A stretch of DNA of 64,000 nucleotides from contig NZ_JAHBGC010000046.1 of assembly GCF_018390645.1 (NCBI RefSeq), positions 95,102 to 159,101 of the forward strand, given 5' to 3'. This stretch comes from Ancylobacter dichloromethanicus (GTDB lineage: Bacteria; Pseudomonadota; Alphaproteobacteria; Rhizobiales; Xanthobacteraceae). The translations under genes were made by a program, and so were the position numbers. The notes under the pieces are model-generated. The model worked only from the letters and a program-made list of their open reading frames with translations, was not told where the DNA came from and did no database searches. This document shows, piece after piece, positions 1-10,232 of this stretch. How positions within the stretch are numbered: the first letter of the stretch is position 1; every line of letters begins with the position of its first letter.

Positions 1-1
1 G

Positions 2-2905
2 CCCTTCGGTCCGCTGCGACTGGCCAGCGTTGCCGCGCTGGCGCGCCAGCTCGACGAAGGCGGGCTCGACGGCGGCGTCCTGACCGAAATCGGCCTCAAG
101 GAAGGCAAGGTCGTGATCCGCAACGAGGCCAGCGGCCGGCAGTGGACCTTCGACAATATCGACCTGTCGCTGTCGCGGCCGGTCGAAGGCGGCGTCACCT
201 TCAACATCGCGGCGGGCGGCATGGACGGGCCGTGGTCGGCGCGTGCGACGGTCGGTGCGCTGGCGGAGGGGCGGCGCGACCTGGAACTGGAGGTGCGCGA
301 TCTCGCGCCCCGTGATCTGCTGATCGCGGCCGGCAAGGCCGGCGCCGACATCCTCGCCACTTCGCCGCTGTCGATCGATCTCGCGGCGACCATCGACGCG
401 CGGGGAACCCTGCTCGCCACCACGGGGCGGCTGGCCGCCGGTGCCGGTGAGCTTCAGCTCGGCTCCGATGCCGACGGGCGGATGCTGGTCGACGAGGCGG
501 CGCTCGCCTTTTCGCTCGATCCGGCGGGTCGGCTGATCAATCTCACTTCAGTCAGCGCCCAGGCCGGCCCGTTTGCCATGGATCTGGCCGGCGTGGTCCG
601 CATGCCGGCGGACAGTGCCGGAAAATGGAGCCTGCACACGACGTCGGCGCGGGCGAGCTTCGCGGGCGGCGGCCCGTACCAGAACGAAGTTCCCCCCTTC
701 GTCCTCGACGACATCGACCTTGCGCTCTCCTTCGATCCGGTGGCGCAGCGCGCCACTCTCGACCGCGGCGAACTGAAGGGGCCGCAGGGCGGCATCACGT
801 TGGGCGGCGCCTTGCAACTCGCCGGGCCGGCGCCCGCTCTGTCGATGCAGGTATCGGCGACGCCGATGACCGCGACGTCGCTGATCCGGCTCTGGCCCGC
901 CCTGGCGGCGCCGGCGCCGCGCAAATGGGTCTACGACCATCTGATCGCCGGCGACGTCAGCCATGCGGAAATCGCCTTCGACGCGCCGCTGGATTCCATC
1001 GGCAAGAAGAACCATCCGCTCGACGACGAGGCGCTGAGGATCAACATCACCGGCACGGGTGGACGCTTCGTTCCAGTTCCCGGCCTGCCACCGGTCATCG
1101 ATGCCGATGTGGAGGTGAAGATCACCGGCCGGACCGCCCATGTCAGGGTGGCGAAGGCGGCGATGGAGACGCCCGGCAAGCGTCGCCTGGAGATCGGCGA
1201 GAGCATCTTCGACATTTCCGATACGGCGCCGCCCAAGCCGGAGGCGAAGGTGCGGGTGAAGGTAAATGGGGCGGCGGCGGCGGCCATCGAACTGGCCGCG
1301 ATACCGCCGCTGCGCGGCCCGACCTTCGTGCCGGTCGAGCCGCAATCGGTGTCGGGCACCATCGCGGGCACCGCGCAGATCAGCGTCAAGCTGTCCGATA
1401 ACATCCTGCCCTCCGATGTCGACTACGCCTTCGACGCCACGCTGGACGATTTCGGTGCCTCGAAGCTGGTCTTGAATCAGAATCTCGACGACGCCTCGGT
1501 GCGCGCCTTCGTCACCCAGGCGGCGACGGTGGCACGCGGCGAGGGCAAGTTCGGCGGCGCCCCGGCCAGCTTCGACTACAGCCGCCCGATCTCCGGCGAC
1601 ATGACCTTTGCGCTGGCGGCGTCGCTGGACGATACGGCGCGGCAGAAGCTCGGCTTCGAGTTGCCGGGCATGTCGGGCACGCTGGGGGTCAAGCTCAACG
1701 GCGTGGTTGGGGCCAAGGGCAAGACGGCCGATCTCGAACTCGACCTTGCCGGCGTGGAACTGTCGGACATGGTGCCGGGATGGAACAAGCCCATCGGCAA
1801 GCCGGCCCGGATGACCGCCAAGGCCAATCTGTCCGCCAACGGCACGCGGCTGGACAATCTGGTGGTGACCGGTCAGGGCGTGGACATCCGCGGCACGGTC
1901 GAGCTCGATTCCAAGGCCGCGCTGGTCAGCGCCAACCTGCCGACCTTCCAGCTTTCCGACGGCGACAAGGCCAGCGTGAAGCTCGACCATTCCGACGGCA
2001 CCTACAATGTGACGGTGCGCGGCGAGGTCATCGAGGCGCGTGCCTTCCTCAAGCAGTTGAAGGACACGCCGCCGCCGGGCACCCAAACGCCGAAGCCGGC
2101 CGACCTCGATCTCGACGTCAAGCTGGGCGTCGTGGTCGGCAATAATGGCGAGACCGTACGCGAGGCGGCGCTTACGCTCTCGCGCCGCAATGGCGATATC
2201 CGGGCGTTTTCGCTCGCCGCGCTGGTCGGCCGCGACGGCGGAGTCACCGGCGATCTCAGGGCGCAGGGAAACGGCCGTCCGCAGCTGCGGGTGGCGACCA
2301 GCGACGCCGGCGCGCTGCTGCGCTTCATCGATCTCTACCCGAAGATCTATGGCGGCGACCTCTGGATCGATGTCGACGCCCCCTCGGGCGACGGCAGGCC
2401 GCAGAACGGCGTGGTCAACATGCGTGACTTCGTGATTCGCGGCGAGGCGGGGCTCGACCGGCTCATCGCCGCCGCGCCGCAGACCATGCGCGACGGGCGT
2501 CCGCAGCCGGGTTCCGCCATCTCCTTCCGCAAGCTGCAGGTCGGTTTCCAGCGCACCGCCCAGCAGCTCACATTGCGCGACGGCGCCATCTGGGGCCCGA
2601 CGATCGGCTCCACCTTCGACGGAACGCTCGATCTCGCCAACGACCGCGTGTCGGTGCGCGGTACCTATGTGCCGGCCTATGGGCTGAACAATCTGTTCAG
2701 CCGCCTGCCGGTGCTCGGCTTCTTCCTCGGCGGCGGACCCAATGAGGGGCTGGTCGGGGTGACCTACGAGATTGTCGGCCCGGTGTCCGGCCCGACGCTG
2801 CGGGTCAATCCCATCTCGGCGGTGGCGCCGGGCTTCCTGCGCAAGATCTTCGAGTTCCGGCAGGCCCCCGACCCGACCCCGCCGGCGGTGGTGCCGACGC
2901 GGTAG
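2..2905 (+). CDS. YhdP/AsmA-like large envelope protein (DUF3971 family), 5' end cut by window edge
   Basis: The reading frame is open from base 2 to the TAG at 2903-2905, so the N-terminus lies outside the window; a GTG at 113 is in frame but is not the real start. The visible ~967 residues are the long, repetitive beta-rich architecture of DUF3971/AsmA-like C-terminal proteins: many short alternating hydrophobic strands and Gly/Asp-rich turns with no internal membrane span. The last ~90 residues, with FDGTLDLANDRVSVRGTYVP followed by a GLNNLFSRLPVLG segment, are the typical conserved end of alphaproteobacterial YhdP relatives. Known family members are inner-membrane-anchored bridge proteins linked to phospholipid transport to the outer membrane; that role here is inferred from family. 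An intergenic repeat and the convergent tyrS follow. Confidence 0.8.
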   Translation, partial: PFGPLRLASVAALARQLDEGGLDGGVLTEIGLKEGKVVIRNEASGRQWTFDNIDLSLSRPVEGGVTFNIAAGGMDGPWSARATVGALAEGRRDLELEVRDLAPRDLLIAAGKAGADILATSPLSIDLAATIDARGTLLATTGRLAAGAGELQLGSDADGRMLVDEAALAFSLDPAGRLINLTSVSAQAGPFAMDLAGVVRMPADSAGKWSLHTTSARASFAGGGPYQNEVPPFVLDDIDLALSFDPVAQRATLDRGELKGPQGGITLGGALQLAGPAPALSMQVSATPMTATSLIRLWPALAAPAPRKWVYDHLIAGDVSHAEIAFDAPLDSIGKKNHPLDDEALRINITGTGGRFVPVPGLPPVIDADVEVKITGRTAHVRVAKAAMETPGKRRLEIGESIFDISDTAPPKPEAKVRVKVNGAAAAAIELAAIPPLRGPTFVPVEPQSVSGTIAGTAQISVKLSDNILPSDVDYAFDATLDDFGASKLVLNQNLDDASVRAFVTQAATVARGEGKFGGAPASFDYSRPISGDMTFALAASLDDTARQKLGFELPGMSGTLGVKLNGVVGAKGKTADLELDLAGVELSDMVPGWNKPIGKPARMTAKANLSANGTRLDNLVVTGQGVDIRGTVELDSKAALVSANLPTFQLSDGDKASVKLDHSDGTYNVTVRGEVIEARAFLKQLKDTPPPGTQTPKPADLDLDVKLGVVVGNNGETVREAALTLSRRNGDIRAFSLAALVGRDGGVTGDLRAQGNGRPQLRVATSDAGALLRFIDLYPKIYGGDLWIDVDAPSGDGRPQNGVVNMRDFVIRGEAGLDRLIAAAPQTMRDGRPQPGSAISFRKLQVGFQRTAQQLTLRDGAIWGPTIGSTFDGTLDLANDRVSVRGTYVPAYGLNNLFSRLPVLGFFLGGGPNEGLVGVTYEIVGPVSGPTLRVNPISAVAPGFLRKIFEFRQAPDPTPPAVVPTR

Positions 2906-2930
2906 GCGCGGCTATGGCCGGCAAAAGGTC

Positions 2931-3006
2931 GTCATGCTCCGGGCATCCACGACTTTGGCGGGCGGGAATGACGATGTGGATGGCCGGGACACGCCCGGCC
3001 ATGACG
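2931..3006. repeat. Pair of inverted REP-like palindromic units
   Basis: The gap between the YhdP-like gene and tyrS holds a unit beginning GTCATG and ending CATCCAC (2931-2950), then an inverted partner beginning GTGGATG and ending CATGAC (2976-3006). The second unit folds into a 9-bp stem (2980-2988 with 2994-3002) with a 5-base loop. The same termini recur between sufB and sufC. It resembles the dispersed palindromic intergenic repeats common in Hyphomicrobiales. It lies between convergent genes and may help end transcription, but no T-run follows. Confidence 0.65.
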
Positions 3007-3055
3007 TTGCCAAGGTAGTGATGTGGTCAAGGTAGCGGTCGCGTGGCCGCGACGC

Positions 3056-4315
3056 TCACACCGGCTTCAGCAGCACGTGCTTCTTCTTGCCGAGCGAGAG
3101 CTTGATGACGCCTTCGGGCGTGAGGTCGCGCTCGGTCAGCACCGCCTTCTCGTCGGTCACGGCGGCGTCGTTCACCTTCAGCCCGCCGCCCTTGACCTGG
3201 CGCCGCGCCTCGCCATTGGAGGCGACGAGGCCGCTCTTCTCGGCGAAGGCGGCGAGCACGCCGATGCCGGTCGCCAGCTCGCCCGCCGGCACCTCGACAG
3301 TCGGCAGGTCGGCGGCGATGCCACCTTCCTCGAACGTCTTGCGCGCCGTCTCGGCCGCCGCTTCCGCCGCGACGCGCCCGTGCAGAAGCGCGGTGATCTC
3401 GGTGGCTAGGAGCTTCTTCACCTCGTTGATCGCCGGCCCTTTCGCCTCCTGCGCGAGGCGGGCGATCTCGTCCATCGGCAGCGTGGTGTAGAGCTTGAGG
3501 AAGCGCTCGACATCGGCGTCCTCGGTGTTGCGCCAGTACTGCCAGAATTCATAGGGGCCGAGCATGTCGGCGTTCAGCCACACCGCGCCATTGACCGACT
3601 TGCCCATCTTGGCGCCGGAGGCGGTGGTGAGCAGCGGCGAGGTGAGCGCGTAAAGCTGCGGCGTGCCCATGCGGTGGCCGAGGTCGATGCCGTTGATGAT
3701 GTTGCCCCACTGATCGGAGCCGCCCATCTGCAGCCGCACATCGTAGCGCCTGGACAGCTCGACGAAGTCGTAGGCCTGCAGGATCATGTAGTTGAATTCG
3801 AGGAAGGACAGCGACTGTTCGCGTTCCAGCCGGGTCTTCACGCTGTCGAAGGACAGCATGCGGTTGACCGAGAAGTGCCGGCCGACATCGCGCAGGAATT
3901 CCAGATAGTTGAGATCGCGCAGCCATTCGGCGTTGTTGATCATCAGCGCGCCGGCCGGGCCCTCGCCATAGCTGAGATAGTTGGCGAACACCCGCTTGAT
4001 CGAGGTGATGTTGGCCTCGATCGTGTCCACCGTCATCAACTGACGCGCCTCATCCTTGAACGAGGGGTCGCCCACCATGCCGGTGCCGCCGCCCATCAGC
4101 GAGACCGCGCGGTGGCCGGTTTTTTGCAGCCAGTGCAGCATCATGATCTGGATGAGTCCGCCGGCATGCAGGCTCGGCGCGGTCGGGTCGAAGCCGATAT
4201 AGGCGGTGACCGTTTCCTTCGCGAACAGATCGTCCAGGCCCTTTTCATCGGAGACCTGATGAATGAAGCCGCGCTCGCTGAGGGTGCGGAGGAAATCGGA
4301 TTTGAACGTGCTCAT
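3056..4315 (-). CDS. tyrS: Tyrosyl-tRNA synthetase
   Basis: Cytosolic class I aminoacyl-tRNA synthetase that charges tRNA-Tyr. The protein is 419 aa, normal for bacterial TyrRS. The Rossmann catalytic core includes [10 protein letters not shown] near residues 44-53, where the class I HIGH signature is degenerate (H50-A-G-G), and a clear KMSKS-type loop AKMGKS near residue 235. GGSDQWGN, typical of TyrRS tyrosine binding, is present. The last ~70 residues form an S4 RNA-binding domain. The ATG at 4315 gives the standard N-terminus. It is transcribed divergently from anmK, with about 150 bp between the two starts. Confidence 0.95.
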   Translation of the reverse strand: MSTFKSDFLRTLSERGFIHQVSDEKGLDDLFAKETVTAYIGFDPTAPSLHAGGLIQIMMLHWLQKTGHRAVSLMGGGTGMVGDPSFKDEARQLMTVDTIEANITSIKRVFANYLSYGEGPAGALMINNAEWLRDLNYLEFLRDVGRHFSVNRMLSFDSVKTRLEREQSLSFLEFNYMILQAYDFVELSRRYDVRLQMGGSDQWGNIINGIDLGHRMGTPQLYALTSPLLTTASGAKMGKSVNGAVWLNADMLGPYEFWQYWRNTEDADVERFLKLYTTLPMDEIARLAQEAKGPAINEVKKLLATEITALLHGRVAAEAAAETARKTFEEGGIAADLPTVEVPAGELATGIGVLAAFAEKSGLVASNGEARRQVKGGGLKVNDAAVTDEKAVLTERDLTPEGVIKLSLGKKKHVLLKPV

Positions 4316-4466
4316 CTCGGGCCTGCGGGCATCAACGCCATGTTAGGAACGGGCATATCAGTTTGGGTGTCGCGCACGCCCCGCCCGATAGGCGAAGGCG
4401 CGCGCGGCGGATGTACCAGTTTCGCGCGGCGAGCGCACCCCGGCCCGGCGCCGGCGAGGAGGAAGG

Positions 4467-5618
4467 ATGCCCCGGCCCCTGAAGGCGATCGGCCTGATGA
4501 GCGGCACCTCGCTCGACGGGGTGGACGTGGCGCTGATCGAGACCGACGGCGAGAGCGTCGCCGCCTTCGGCCCGGCGCTCACCTTTGCCTATGGCGAGGA
4601 CGACCGCGCGCTGTTCGTCGCGGCGCTGGAGGCGGCGCGCACGCTGACGGATCGCGACGCCCGCCCCGGCGCACTGGCCGCCGCCGAGGGCCGGCTGACG
4701 GAGCGCCATGCGCAGGCGCTGGCCGCGTTTTTCGAGCAGCATCCGGTACATAGAGACGTTTCCGTGATCGGCTTCCACGGCCAGACGGTGCTGCACCGGC
4801 CGGAGATTCGCCTGACCATTCAAATCGGCGACGGGCCGGGGCTGGCGCGGGCGGTGCGGGCGATGGTGCCGCCGCCGGGGCCGAACCTCGTCTACGACCT
4901 GCGTGCCGCCGATGTCGCGGCCGGCGGGCAGGGGGCGCCGCTGGTGCCGGTCTATCACCGGGCGCTGGCGCATGGGCTGTCGCTGGCGGGGCCCTTGCTG
5001 GTGCTCAATCTCGGCGGCGTCGCGAACATCACCTATATCGACGGCGAGGCCGACCCGATCGCCTGCGACACCGGCCCGGCCAATGCGCTGATCGACGACT
5101 TCATGCAGGCGCGAACCGGCATCCCACTGGACCGCGACGGCGCGGCGGCGGCGGCAGGGAGGGTCGACGAAGCGGCGCTGGCGCGGCTGCTGACGCACCC
5201 CTTCTTCGCCAGGCGCCCGCCCAAGTCGCTCGACCGCAACGATTTTCGCGAATGGGTCACGGAGCATGCAGGTCTCGACGGCATGAGCGTCGCCGACGGT
5301 GCGGCGACATTGACGGCGCTGACCGCCGCCTGTGTCGGGGCGGTGCTGCCGCATCTGCCGAAGCCGCCGCGCACGCTGATCGCGGCCGGCGGCGGGGCGC
5401 ATAATCCGACGCTTCTGCGCTTCCTGCGCGCGCGGCTCGGTGTCGAGGTGATGACCGCCGATGCCGTCGGCTGGTCCACTGACGCGTTGGAAGCGCAGGC
5501 TTTCGGGTTCCTGGCGGTGCGCGCGCTGCGGGGATTGCCACTGAGCTTTCCAACCACCACCGGCGTGCCCCGCCCGATTACCGGCGGGGTCATCGAGCTG
5601 CCGCTCCCGGCTGCATGA
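4467..5618 (+). CDS. anmK: Anhydro-N-acetylmuramic acid kinase
   Basis: Cytosolic kinase of peptidoglycan recycling. It hydrolyses and phosphorylates 1,6-anhydro-MurNAc to MurNAc-6-phosphate using ATP. The protein is 383 aa, as expected for AnmK. The ASKHA-fold phosphate loop [10 protein letters not shown] lies at residues 11-20, followed by [11 protein letters not shown] near residue 100, [24 protein letters not shown] and the late [10 protein letters not shown] motif, all hallmarks of the family. The ATG at 4467 has a GGAGGA-type ribosome site about 8 bases upstream. Adjacency to tyrS is common in Hyphomicrobiales. Regulation is not visible. Confidence 0.94.
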   Translation: MPRPLKAIGLMSGTSLDGVDVALIETDGESVAAFGPALTFAYGEDDRALFVAALEAARTLTDRDARPGALAAAEGRLTERHAQALAAFFEQHPVHRDVSVIGFHGQTVLHRPEIRLTIQIGDGPGLARAVRAMVPPPGPNLVYDLRAADVAAGGQGAPLVPVYHRALAHGLSLAGPLLVLNLGGVANITYIDGEADPIACDTGPANALIDDFMQARTGIPLDRDGAAAAAGRVDEAALARLLTHPFFARRPPKSLDRNDFREWVTEHAGLDGMSVADGAATLTALTAACVGAVLPHLPKPPRTLIAAGGGAHNPTLLRFLRARLGVEVMTADAVGWSTDALEAQAFGFLAVRALRGLPLSFPTTTGVPRPITGGVIELPLPAA

Positions 5619-5671
5619 GCGGCTGCATCGTCAAGCTGCAGAACCGCCGATGCTTGCAGCAAAGCTGAACA

Positions 5672-5690
5672 TCAATTTCAGAAAAATTGA
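5672..5690. promoter_or_regulatory. Inverted repeat in AT-rich promoter region
   Basis: A 7-bp perfect inverted repeat (TCAATTT, 5-base spacer, AAATTGA) lies in a markedly AT-rich part of the 239-bp gap between anmK and the small exported protein at 5858. Its position fits an operator or promoter element. The regulator cannot be named from sequence. Confidence 0.35.
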
Positions 5691-5857
5691 ATTTAACGAA
5701 AGATTGTCGCAGTATTCCTGAAATGCATTGGTGCGATGCGAAATCGTATGATGCGGTGCACAATATTCCATGTAATTTGTGGGCTCCCGGAAGTCCGGCT
5801 CGCCAGGCAGGCAGCTTCCTCTTCAACACGCCTGGACAGAAACTTGGAGCCTTCGAG

Positions 5858-6229
5858 ATGCGCAGCCTCAGCCGCGATATTCTGCCGCTTGCCGTCGCTG
5901 GCGGCCTCATTGCCGTCGCCGTCATCGCCCCCGTCCGCGCCGCCGACAAGGCCGCGGGCCTCAAGCCGGCCACTGCCCAGACCATCAATATCGGCTATGT
6001 GAATGGCGTTGCGTTCTATACCGCCCAGGAAGACGGCTATCATGTCGTCGCGACGCTGAGCGTCGCCGGCGGGGCGCCGATCCGTGTTGCCGCGACCCTC
6101 CAGCCCGAGCAGGCGGTCAGCTTCTCGGTGCCCGGCGCGGCCGACACGGCGCCGAGCGTGGTGCAGATCGCCCGCCGTGGCGACAGCCTCACGGTGACCA
6201 ACCCGCCGCCGCGCCTTGTGCTCAACTGA
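5858..6229 (+). CDS. Small exported protein of unknown function
   Basis: A 123-aa protein I do not recognise. Residues 1-28 look like a Sec signal peptide: an MRSLSR n-region, a hydrophobic stretch through AVAGGLIAVAVIAP, and an A-x-A type cleavage site (VRAAD). The mature part of ~95 residues is probably a small beta-sandwich, with alternating hydrophobics and no cysteines, so a periplasmic location is inferred. The ATG at 5858 is chosen because an open frame back to 5687 runs through AT-rich promoter-like DNA and would put a Cys-containing leader before the signal peptide; a TTGGAG ribosome site lies 10 bases upstream of 5858. It is monocistronic, with a strong terminator 41 bases after the stop. 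Confidence 0.7.
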   Translation: MRSLSRDILPLAVAGGLIAVAVIAPVRAADKAAGLKPATAQTINIGYVNGVAFYTAQEDGYHVVATLSVAGGAPIRVAATLQPEQAVSFSVPGAADTAPSVVQIARRGDSLTVTNPPPRLVLN

Positions 6230-6270
6230 GCCTCGACTCTTTCAGCACGCTAAAAGCCCGCACCACGTAA

Positions 6271-6300
6271 AAAAGCCCGGCGTTGCAGCGCCGGGCTTTT
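6271..6300. terminator. Bidirectional rho-independent terminator
   Basis: A perfect 12-bp stem (AAAAGCCCGGCG at 6271-6282 with its complement at 6289-6300) encloses a 6-base loop. A-tracts lead in and T-tracts lead out, so it can stop transcription from both sides. It lies between the converging exported-protein gene and the alpha/beta-hydrolase gene. Confidence 0.92.
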
Positions 6301-6328
6301 CGTTTGCGGCGGGTGAAAGGCCGCGGGT

Positions 6329-6994
6329 TCAGGCGGCGCTGGTGTTCTTGGCGGTCTCCGGCAGGCGCTTGTCGAGATAGGCGCCGACGACCTCCATCAG
6401 ATCCTCGGTCTTGCCGTCGAAGAAATGGTTGGCGCCCGGCACGGTCTGCTGGTCGATGACGATGCCCTTCTGCGTCTTCAGCTTCTCCACCAGGCCGGTG
6501 ACGGCGGAGAACGGCACCACCGCGTCCTTGTCGCCATGCACGAACAGGCCGGAGGACGGGCAGGGGGCGAGGAAGGAGAAGTCGTACAGATTGGCCGGCG
6601 CGGCGATGGAGATGAAGCCTTCCACCTCGGGGCGGCGCATCAGCAGCTGCATGCCGATCCAGGCGCCGAAGGAGAAGCCGGCGATCCAGCAGGCGCGCGC
6701 GTCCGGGTTGATCGACTGCGCCCAGTCGAGCGCGGCGGCGGCATCGGCGAGTTCGCCCTGGCCGTGGTCGAACGAGCCCTGCGAGCGGCCGACGCCGCGG
6801 AAATTGAAGCGCAGGGTCGAAAAGCCCCGGTTCACGAACTGGTAATAGAGGTTGTAGACCACCGGGTTGTTCATCGTGCCGCCGAACTGCGGGTGCGGGT
6901 GCAGGATGATGGCGATGGGCGCATGGCGCGTCTTGGCGGGCTGGTAGCGGCCTTCGAGCCGCCCCTTCTCGCCGGTGAAGATGACCTCGGGCAT
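6329..6994 (-). CDS. Alpha/beta hydrolase (dienelactone-hydrolase/CocE-like small hydrolase)
   Basis: A 221-aa single-domain cytosolic hydrolase. ILHPHPQFGGTMNN near residue 30 supplies the oxyanion-region HPHP motif typical of this subgroup. The nucleophile elbow is GFSFG near residue 106, the acid is in HGDKDAVVP near residue 155, and the catalytic histidine is in GANHFF near residue 190. The family is widely conserved in alphaproteobacteria but its substrate is unknown, so no reaction is claimed. The gene ends at the bidirectional terminator and is divergent from the cysteine desulfurase gene that heads the suf operon, across a 336-bp control region. Confidence 0.8.
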   Translation of the reverse strand: MPEVIFTGEKGRLEGRYQPAKTRHAPIAIILHPHPQFGGTMNNPVVYNLYYQFVNRGFSTLRFNFRGVGRSQGSFDHGQGELADAAAALDWAQSINPDARACWIAGFSFGAWIGMQLLMRRPEVEGFISIAAPANLYDFSFLAPCPSSGLFVHGDKDAVVPFSAVTGLVEKLKTQKGIVIDQQTVPGANHFFDGKTEDLMEVVGAYLDKRLPETAKNTSAA

Positions 6995-7100
6995 GAAGTG
7001 CGTGACCTTGAATGCGGCGGCGGGGAAGGCAACGCCTGTCCGGAGGGGCCGGAACCCGCGTCCAGCCTGCGTCCCGGGAGACGGCCTTACCGCATGCGCC

Positions 7101-7146
7101 TTGACGACCTAGGGTGGGAGCCCTAATTTATTAGAATAATTCTAAT
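7101..7146. promoter_or_regulatory. Candidate suf operon promoter with Irr-like (ICE) operator
   Basis: This site lies in the 336-bp gene-free stretch 6995-7330. The 17-base ATTAGAATAATTCTAAT at 7130-7146 is a perfect palindrome around base 7138. It matches the alphaproteobacterial iron control element (TTTAGAA-N3-TTCTAAA, bound by Irr) at 12 of 14 positions by eye. A TTGACG at 7101-7106 could be the -35 box and TAATTT at 7124-7129 a -10 box, which would put the operator on the promoter and suggest repression. Farther down the leader is a 12-bp palindrome TCCTATATAGGA at 7289-7300. The rest of the stretch shows nothing I can assign. Confidence 0.6.
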
Positions 7147-7330
7147 ATTCGACGTCGGGTTGCAGTTTCGTCGCGTTCAATCTGCGCGGCAGGCAGCCCT
7201 TCGAAGAAGACGGGACGCCAAGCTATGCCGGACGCGACCTGAATTTGCAAGCTTTGAGCGCAAAAGGGCGGCAGACGGCGCGACGCATTCCTATATAGGA
7301 GACGGCTGCGTAACTTCGAGCCCCGAGACC

Positions 7331-8500
7331 ATGAACCAACGCACCTATCTCGACCATAACGCCACCTCGCCGGTTCGCCCGGAGGCACGCGAAGCCCTGC
7401 TGGAGGCGCTGGACGCCACCGGCAACGGCTCGTCCGTGCATGGCGAGGGCCGCGCCTCGCGCGCCACCATCGACAAGGCGCGCGGGCGGGTGGCGGCGCT
7501 GGTCGGGGCGCCGGCCGGGGGGGTGATGTTCACCTCCTGCGGCACCGAGGCGGACACGCTGGCGCTGACCCCCGATTTCCACCGTGGCGAGACGCCGGTG
7601 ACCTGCGACGTGCTGCTGGTGAGCGCGGTCGAACACGCCGCCGTGCTGCGCGGCCACCGCTTTCCGGCCGAACGGGTGGAAATCCTCCCCGTCGACGCCC
7701 GCGGGCGGGTGCGGCCGGACGGGCTCGACGCGGCGCTCGATCGTCACACCGCCGCCGGCCGCCGGGCGCTGGTCTCGGTGATGGTGGCCAATAACGAGAC
7801 CGGCGTGCTCCAGCCGGTGGCGGAGGTGGCGCGCCGCGCCCATGCCCATGGCGCGCTGGTGCACAGCGATGCCGTGCAGGCGGCCGGGCGCATGGCGGTG
7901 TCGATGCCGGCGCTGGGCGTCGACCTGATGTCGATCTCCGCCCACAAGCTGGGCGGGGCGCCGGGGGCGGGGGCGCTGATCGTCGCCGACCCGGATCTGC
8001 GGCCCGCGCCGGTGTTCGCCGGCGGGGCGCAGGAGCGCGGCCGGCGCGCCGGCAGCGAGAACGTTCCCGCCATCGCCGCCTTCGGTGCGGCGGCGCTCGC
8101 CGCGGCCGCCGCTGTGGAAGTGGACGCCGCGCGCATCAATGGCTTGCGCGCGCGGCTTGAAGACGCTCTAAGGTGCGAGTTTCCCGAGCTTGTCCTGCTC
8201 GTGGGCGATGTCGACCGGCTGCCGAACACGTCGTGCCTCGCGCTGCCGGGCGTGCCGGCGGAAACCATCGTGATCGCCCTCGATCTCGCGGGCGTGGCGG
8301 TGAGCGCCGGGGCCGCCTGCTCGTCGGGCAAGGTCGCGGCCTCGCACGTGCTGGGCGCGATGGGCGTGCCCGAGCGCATCGCGCGCTCGGCGATCCGCCT
8401 GTCGTTCGGCTGGTCGAGCGGGGAAGAGGATGTCGACCGGGCGCTCGGCGTGTTCCGCCGGGTGTTGCCCGGTCTTGTGCGCCGCCGCGCGGCGGCGTGA
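7331..8500 (+). CDS. Cysteine desulfurase, NifS/IscS-like, first gene of the suf operon
   Basis: PLP enzyme that removes sulfur from cysteine for Fe-S cluster assembly. The 389-aa protein starts MNQRTYLDHNATSP, the usual N-terminus of group I desulfurases. The PLP lysine is K206 in SAHKLGG, and the catalytic cysteine is C330 in GAACSSGK, on the extended loop that marks the NifS/IscS group. This separates it from SufS at 12502, a group II enzyme, so the operon holds both types. The ATG at 7331 is chosen over upstream in-frame starts because it gives the family N-terminus; its ribosome site is weak. A 12-bp palindrome sits ~30 bases upstream. sufB follows after 120 bp containing a UUCG-loop hairpin. 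Confidence 0.93.
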   Translation: MNQRTYLDHNATSPVRPEAREALLEALDATGNGSSVHGEGRASRATIDKARGRVAALVGAPAGGVMFTSCGTEADTLALTPDFHRGETPVTCDVLLVSAVEHAAVLRGHRFPAERVEILPVDARGRVRPDGLDAALDRHTAAGRRALVSVMVANNETGVLQPVAEVARRAHAHGALVHSDAVQAAGRMAVSMPALGVDLMSISAHKLGGAPGAGALIVADPDLRPAPVFAGGAQERGRRAGSENVPAIAAFGAAALAAAAAVEVDAARINGLRARLEDALRCEFPELVLLVGDVDRLPNTSCLALPGVPAETIVIALDLAGVAVSAGAACSSGKVAASHVLGAMGVPERIARSAIRLSFGWSSGEEDVDRALGVFRRVLPGLVRRRAAA

Positions 8501-8507
8501 GGAAGAA

Positions 8508-8525
8508 GGCCGCCTTCGGGCGGCC
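8508..8525 (+). other. Intercistronic hairpin with UUCG tetraloop
   Basis: GGCCGCC-TTCG-GGCGGCC forms a 7-bp perfect stem closed by a C-G pair on a UUCG loop, one of the most stable RNA hairpins. It starts 7 bases after the desulfurase stop codon. No T-run follows, so it is more likely an mRNA-stability or processing element than a terminator. Confidence 0.6.
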
Positions 8526-8620
8526 GAGACGACGCCGGCGGTCCGCCCCTCGCGGCCGCCGGTGGGAATGGTTGACCTGACCCGTGGGCCTTGACCCCGC
8601 GTGGGAGAGGAGATGAGACG

Positions 8621-10093
<1,473 letters not shown>

Positions 10094-10107
10094 CGGCCCC
10101 GCAACGA

Positions 10108-10200
10108 TGTGGATGCCCGGGTCAGGCCCGGGCATGACGCCGATTGGATTGATACGCGTCCCTTGAATTCGTCATGGCCAGGCTCGACCCCGCCATCCAC
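10108..10200. repeat. REP-like palindromic units between sufB and sufC
   Basis: The sufB-sufC gap contains a unit from GTGGATG to CATGAC (about 10108-10138) and an inverted diverged partner from GTCATG to CATCCAC (10171-10200). The first folds into a 9-bp perfect stem, ATGCCCGGG at 10113-10121 with its complement at 10127-10135. The flanking sequences match the unit at 2976-3006, so this is a dispersed family. In the transcript it would form a strong hairpin upstream of sufC. Confidence 0.7.
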
Positions 10201-10232
10201 GGATCGGGTTTCACAGCAACCGGAAGACACAA

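Noticed and set aside
548..2086. Long antisense open frame (512 codons) opposite the YhdP-like gene
   Set aside because: Very Arg/His/Gln-rich with no family motif; a typical shadow of a GC-rich gene, and the sense frame carries the recognised family.
7289..7302. AGGAGA next to the TCCTATATAGGA palindrome as ribosome site of the desulfurase
   Set aside because: It is ~29 bases before the ATG, too far for a Shine-Dalgarno site.
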